From positions 1 through 9,056 of the forward strand of contig JAQGHZ010000009.1 of assembly GCA_028291485.1 (NCBI GenBank): DNA of 9,056 nt. Direction: 5' to 3'. Source of the stretch: Rubritepida sp. (GTDB lineage: Bacteria > Pseudomonadota > Alphaproteobacteria > Acetobacterales > Acetobacteraceae). Below are positions 6,452 through 9,056 of this stretch, piece after piece. A program made the position numbers and the translations under genes. A model generated the notes under the pieces. That model saw only the letters and a list, made by a program, of their open reading frames with translations, ran no database searches and was not told the origin of the DNA. Within the stretch, counting starts at the first letter, position 1. Each line of letters begins with the position of its first letter.

Positions 6452-7627
6452 ATGATCGTCAACGACCCCGAAGCGCGCATCCGTGAGCATGCGGCCGCGC
6501 TGGAACCGCGCCTTATCGAGATCCGCCGCGACCTGCACGCCCATCCGGAGCTCGGCTTCGAGGAGGTGCGCACCGCGGGCATCGTCGCGGCCGAGCTGGA
6601 GCGCATGGGCATCGCGCCGCGGACCGGCGTGGGCGGCACGGGCGTGCTCGGCGTGATCGAGGGCGGGCGTCCCGGGCCGACGCTCGCGATCCGCGCCGAC
6701 ATGGATGCGCTGCCGATCCAGGAGGAGACGGGGCTGCCCTTCGCGAGCCGGAACGAGGGGAAGATGCACGCCTGCGGGCACGACATCCACACGACGACCC
6801 TGCTGGGAGCGGCCGAGGTGCTGAAGGGGCTGGCGCCCAACCTCGCGGGCCGCATCCTGCTGATCTTCCAGCCGGCCGAGGAGGTCCTGGGCGGCGCGAA
6901 GGCCATGATCCAGGACGGTGCGGCCGAGGGCATCGACATGGCCATCGGCTTCCACAACCACCCCGAGATGCCGGTGGGCAGCTTCGGCTATGTGCGCGGC
7001 TATTCCCTCTCGGCGGCGGACAAGTTCGACATCGTGCTGCGCGGCAAGTCGGGCCATGCGGCGCATCCCGACGCCGCGGTCGATCCGATCGTCGGCGCGG
7101 CGCATATCGTGACGCAGCTGCAGACCGTGGTGAGCCGCGAGCAGAACCCGATCCACTCCTGCGTCGTCACGGTGGGCATGTTCCAGGGCGGCACGACGTA
7201 CAACATCATCCCCGAGCGCGTGATGCTGAAGGGCACGGTGCGCACGCTGCACCCGAAGGCACGCGAGACGGCGGAGGGGGCGATCCGACGCCTCGTCGGG
7301 AACACGGCCGCGGCGATGCGGATGGAGGCGACCATCGAGTACACGCGCCTCTGCGGCGCGCTCTACAACGACGACCGGATCCTGGAGCCCGCCATCGCCT
7401 CGGTCGCCGCGCATTTCGGCGCGGAGCTGGAGAACAGCGATCCTTCCATGGGCGCCGAGGACTTTTCCGAATTCGCCTCGCGCGCACCGGCCTTCCACCT
7501 GCGTGTGGGATCGGGCGCGGAGGGCCGCGAGGACCGGCTGCACAACGCCTTCTACCAGCCGGACGAGCGCTGCATCGCGCTGGGCGTGCAGGCGCTGTCG
7601 CGCATCGCTGTGGACATGCTCCGATGA
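6452..7627 (+). CDS. M20D-family metal-dependent amidohydrolase (hippurate hydrolase/IAA-amino acid hydrolase-like)
   Basis: Predicted cytoplasmic di-metal amidohydrolase, 391 aa, the usual length for the M20D group that cleaves N-acyl or N-aroyl amino acids (hippurate, N-acetyl amino acids, indoleacetyl conjugates). Catalytic landmarks: DLHAHPELGFEE (27-38); RADMDALPI (81-89); HACGHD (106-111) with ligands Cys108 and His110; PAEE (141-144) with the catalytic and ligand Glu pair; FHNHP (167-171) with His168; the lid/dimerisation domain at about 187-300 starting KFDIVLRGKSGHAAHP; SMGAEDFSE (332-340); and the final ligand His364 in RLHN. All metal ligands are present, so it should be active. 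The ATG at 6452 is used because family homology starts immediately after it and GGGAA precedes it by 5 nt; the frame is open far upstream, but that is antisense to tctABC. The stop overlaps the next start (ATGA), implying translational coupling. The true substrate is unknown. Confidence 0.95.
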   Translation: MIVNDPEARIREHAAALEPRLIEIRRDLHAHPELGFEEVRTAGIVAAELERMGIAPRTGVGGTGVLGVIEGGRPGPTLAIRADMDALPIQEETGLPFASRNEGKMHACGHDIHTTTLLGAAEVLKGLAPNLAGRILLIFQPAEEVLGGAKAMIQDGAAEGIDMAIGFHNHPEMPVGSFGYVRGYSLSAADKFDIVLRGKSGHAAHPDAAVDPIVGAAHIVTQLQTVVSREQNPIHSCVVTVGMFQGGTTYNIIPERVMLKGTVRTLHPKARETAEGAIRRLVGNTAAAMRMEATIEYTRLCGALYNDDRILEPAIASVAAHFGAELENSDPSMGAEDFSEFASRAPAFHLRVGSGAEGREDRLHNAFYQPDERCIALGVQALSRIAVDMLR

Positions 7628-8391
7628 GAATTGCCGAGCTTTCCGCGCCCGAGGTCGCGCGGCGCATCGCCGCGGGCCATGCGGTGCTCGTGCCGATGGG
7701 CAGCACCGAGACCCATGGTCCGGCCCTGCCGATGGGCGACTACCTGCTGGCCGAGGCGATCGCGTTGCGCATCGCCGAAGCCGCCGGCGACGCGTTGGTG
7801 CTGCCGACCCTGGCCTTCGGCGGCGCCGACTTTTTCCGGGGCGTGCCTGGGGGCGTCGCCCTCAGCCCTTCGACGCTGACCGCTGTTGTCACCGACATCC
7901 TCGTCGCGCTGCATGAGGGCGGGGCGAAGCGCGTCCTGATCCTCAATGGCCACGGCGGAAACATCCCGTCGATCGAGGAGGCGCAGCGCAAGCTGCGCCA
8001 CGGCCATGGCGTGGTGGCGCCCGTGCTGCACCTCTGGAAGTCGGCCGGCGGCTGGCAGAAGGAGCTGGGCGGCGAGCCGGCGGCGCTCGGCCATGGCGGC
8101 GACCCCATCGCCTCCGTCGCGTTGCACCTGCGACCGGACCTCTGCGCACCCGCGGCGATGAAGCCGCGCGCCGCGCTGCCGCCCTTCCTGGGACTGCCGG
8201 TCAGCGGCTTCGGCACCATCCGCGCGGCGGGCGTGGATTTCGGCGTGCCGATCGAGCTGGAGGAGGTCGCGGCCGGCGGCGTCGCGGCGGCCGATCCCTC
8301 GGGCGCCAGCGCGGAACATGGCGCTGTCATCGTCGCGCGCTTCGTGGTGTCAGCGGTGGCGATGCTCGCCGCGATGAAGGAACACGGTTGA
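7624..8391 (+). CDS. Creatininase-family amidohydrolase
   Basis: Predicted cytoplasmic metal-dependent hydrolase of the creatininase superfamily (creatininase, 3-dehydro-compound and formamide hydrolases, MftE-like peptidases), 255 aa, full length. Metal-site motifs seen: GSTETHGPALPMGDY (26-40) carrying Glu29, His31 and Asp39, and NGHGGN (108-113) with His110. The family's later HAGxxETS block appears here as LGHGGDPIAS (155-164): the His (157) is kept but the usual Glu position is Ile162. From memory, a similar GHG-x-P-x-S form occurs in proteobacterial relatives, so this probably marks a subfamily and not a dead enzyme. The start ATG lies inside the stop of the amidohydrolase gene (ATGA), and its own stop overlaps the next start by one base (TGATG), so the three genes are one translationally coupled operon. 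It is unlikely to be a true creatininase, which has NGHYEN instead of NGHGGN. Substrate unknown; an amide or lactam is expected. Confidence 0.92.
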   Translation: MRIAELSAPEVARRIAAGHAVLVPMGSTETHGPALPMGDYLLAEAIALRIAEAAGDALVLPTLAFGGADFFRGVPGGVALSPSTLTAVVTDILVALHEGGAKRVLILNGHGGNIPSIEEAQRKLRHGHGVVAPVLHLWKSAGGWQKELGGEPAALGHGGDPIASVALHLRPDLCAPAAMKPRAALPPFLGLPVSGFGTIRAAGVDFGVPIELEEVAAGGVAAADPSGASAEHGAVIVARFVVSAVAMLAAMKEHG

Positions 8392-9056
8392 TGAAGGTCA
8401 CGGTATTCGGCACGGGCGCCATCGGCAGTCATGTCGCGGGGCGCATGGCCAGGGGCGGCAAGGCCGAGGTGAGCGTCGTCGCGCGCGGCCCGCAGCTCGA
8501 GGGCATCCGCGCCAACGGCATCACCGTGGAGGCGCCGGACGGCACGTTCAACGTGAAGGTCAGGGCCGAGCAGGATCCGGCGAAGCTGGGCCCGCAGGAT
8601 GCGGTGGTGATCACGGTGAAAGCGCCGGCGCTGACCGGCGTGGCCGACAGCATCGCGCCGCTGCTGGGGCCCGACACCCCCGTGATCTTCGTCATCAACG
8701 GCATCCCGTGGTGGTGGGGCGATGGGCTGGAGGCGCTCGACCCGACCGGCTCGGTGCGGCAAAAGATCGGGCTGCGGCGCACCATCGGCGGAGTGGTCTG
8801 GTCGGCCTGCACGGTCACGAACCCGGGCACGGTGAAGGTGGCGAGCGCTTCGAGCAAGGTGGTCTTCGGCGAGCTGGATGGCAGCGTCTCGCCGCGCGTG
8901 AAGGCCATCGCGGAGGTGCTGGATGCGGGCGGCATGGGTGGCGTGGCCTCGCCGGACATCCGCACGGAGATCTGGACCAAGCTGCTCAACAACCTGGTGA
9001 ACGGGCCGATCTGCCTGCTCTCGCGCCGGCACATGAAGGGCACCTTCGACGAGCCC
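8391..9056 (+). CDS. PanE/ApbA-like ketopantoate reductase-family oxidoreductase (3' end beyond the right edge)
   Basis: NAD(P)H-dependent 2-oxo-acid/2-hydroxy-acid oxidoreductase of the ketopantoate reductase family. 222 codons are present of a usual 300-340. The Rossmann start MKVTVFGTGAIGSHVAG shows GxGxxG at 7-12. The substrate-side residues are recognisable: Lys77 in ITVKAP, Asn103-Gly104 in INGIPWWW, and in the helical domain Lys197, Asn201 and Asn204 in IWTKLLNNLVNGP, matching the Lys and Asn positions known in E. coli PanE. The NGIPWWW segment (103-109) has an unusual triple Trp. It is the third gene of the overlapping operon after the M20 and creatininase-family hydrolases (TGATG junction), which argues for a catabolic oxidoreductase acting on a product of those hydrolases instead of pantothenate synthesis; that is inference. 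Family assignment is strong, substrate and cofactor preference are open. Confidence 0.9.
   Translation, partial: MKVTVFGTGAIGSHVAGRMARGGKAEVSVVARGPQLEGIRANGITVEAPDGTFNVKVRAEQDPAKLGPQDAVVITVKAPALTGVADSIAPLLGPDTPVIFVINGIPWWWGDGLEALDPTGSVRQKIGLRRTIGGVVWSACTVTNPGTVKVASASSKVVFGELDGSVSPRVKAIAEVLDAGGMGGVASPDIRTEIWTKLLNNLVNGPICLLSRRHMKGTFDEP

Noticed and set aside
4373..7627. A 1084-codon open frame on the + strand
   Set aside because: Only the last 391 codons (from 6452) match a protein family. The first two-thirds is antisense to tctA, tctB and tctC and is an open shadow caused by high GC and third-position bias.
7740..9032. A 430-codon minus-strand frame opposite the creatininase and reductase genes
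   Set aside because: Low-complexity shadow. The + strand genes have intact motifs and overlapping start/stop junctions.

Overview
This is a very GC-rich window with tightly packed genes. The gene content (a complete tripartite tricarboxylate transporter, amidohydrolase/creatininase-type catabolic genes, a CPA1 antiporter and an HtrA-like protease) suggests an alphaproteobacterium, most likely of the Acetobacteraceae (Roseomonas-like) type. That placement is inferred from composition and gene style. There is no rRNA or other phylogenetic marker here.

Left part (1-2680). A CPA1-type Na+/H+ antiporter gene runs leftward off the window edge. A 52-residue membrane protein lies 37 bp upstream of it on the same strand and has a strong Shine-Dalgarno. 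Divergent from these, on the + strand, is a trypsin-like S1C (HtrA/Deg-type) protease with one PDZ domain and no visible export signal.

Middle (2681-3072). This is a roughly 390 bp gene-free stretch. It holds two and a third copies of a degenerate ~80 bp tandem repeat, and then a strong intrinsic terminator nested inside a 19-bp inverted repeat that reaches into the end of the next gene.

Right part (3073-9056). A leftward tctC-tctB-tctA operon encodes a solute-binding protein, a small membrane subunit and a large membrane subunit. Divergent from it across a 177 bp control region is a rightward run of three overlapping genes: an M20D amidohydrolase, a creatininase-family metal-dependent amidohydrolase, and a PanE-like (ketopantoate reductase family) NAD(P)H oxidoreductase cut by the right edge. 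The arrangement suggests one uptake-and-breakdown unit: the TctCBA system imports a carboxylate-bearing, probably amide- or lactam-containing compound, two hydrolases open amide bonds, and the reductase acts on a 2-oxo acid or 2-hydroxy acid product. The substrate cannot be read from the sequence. I see no obviously undescribed defence, mobile or RNA-guided system. The most worthwhile leads are the transporter/hydrolase unit, the tandem repeat, the nested terminator and the small antiporter-linked membrane protein.
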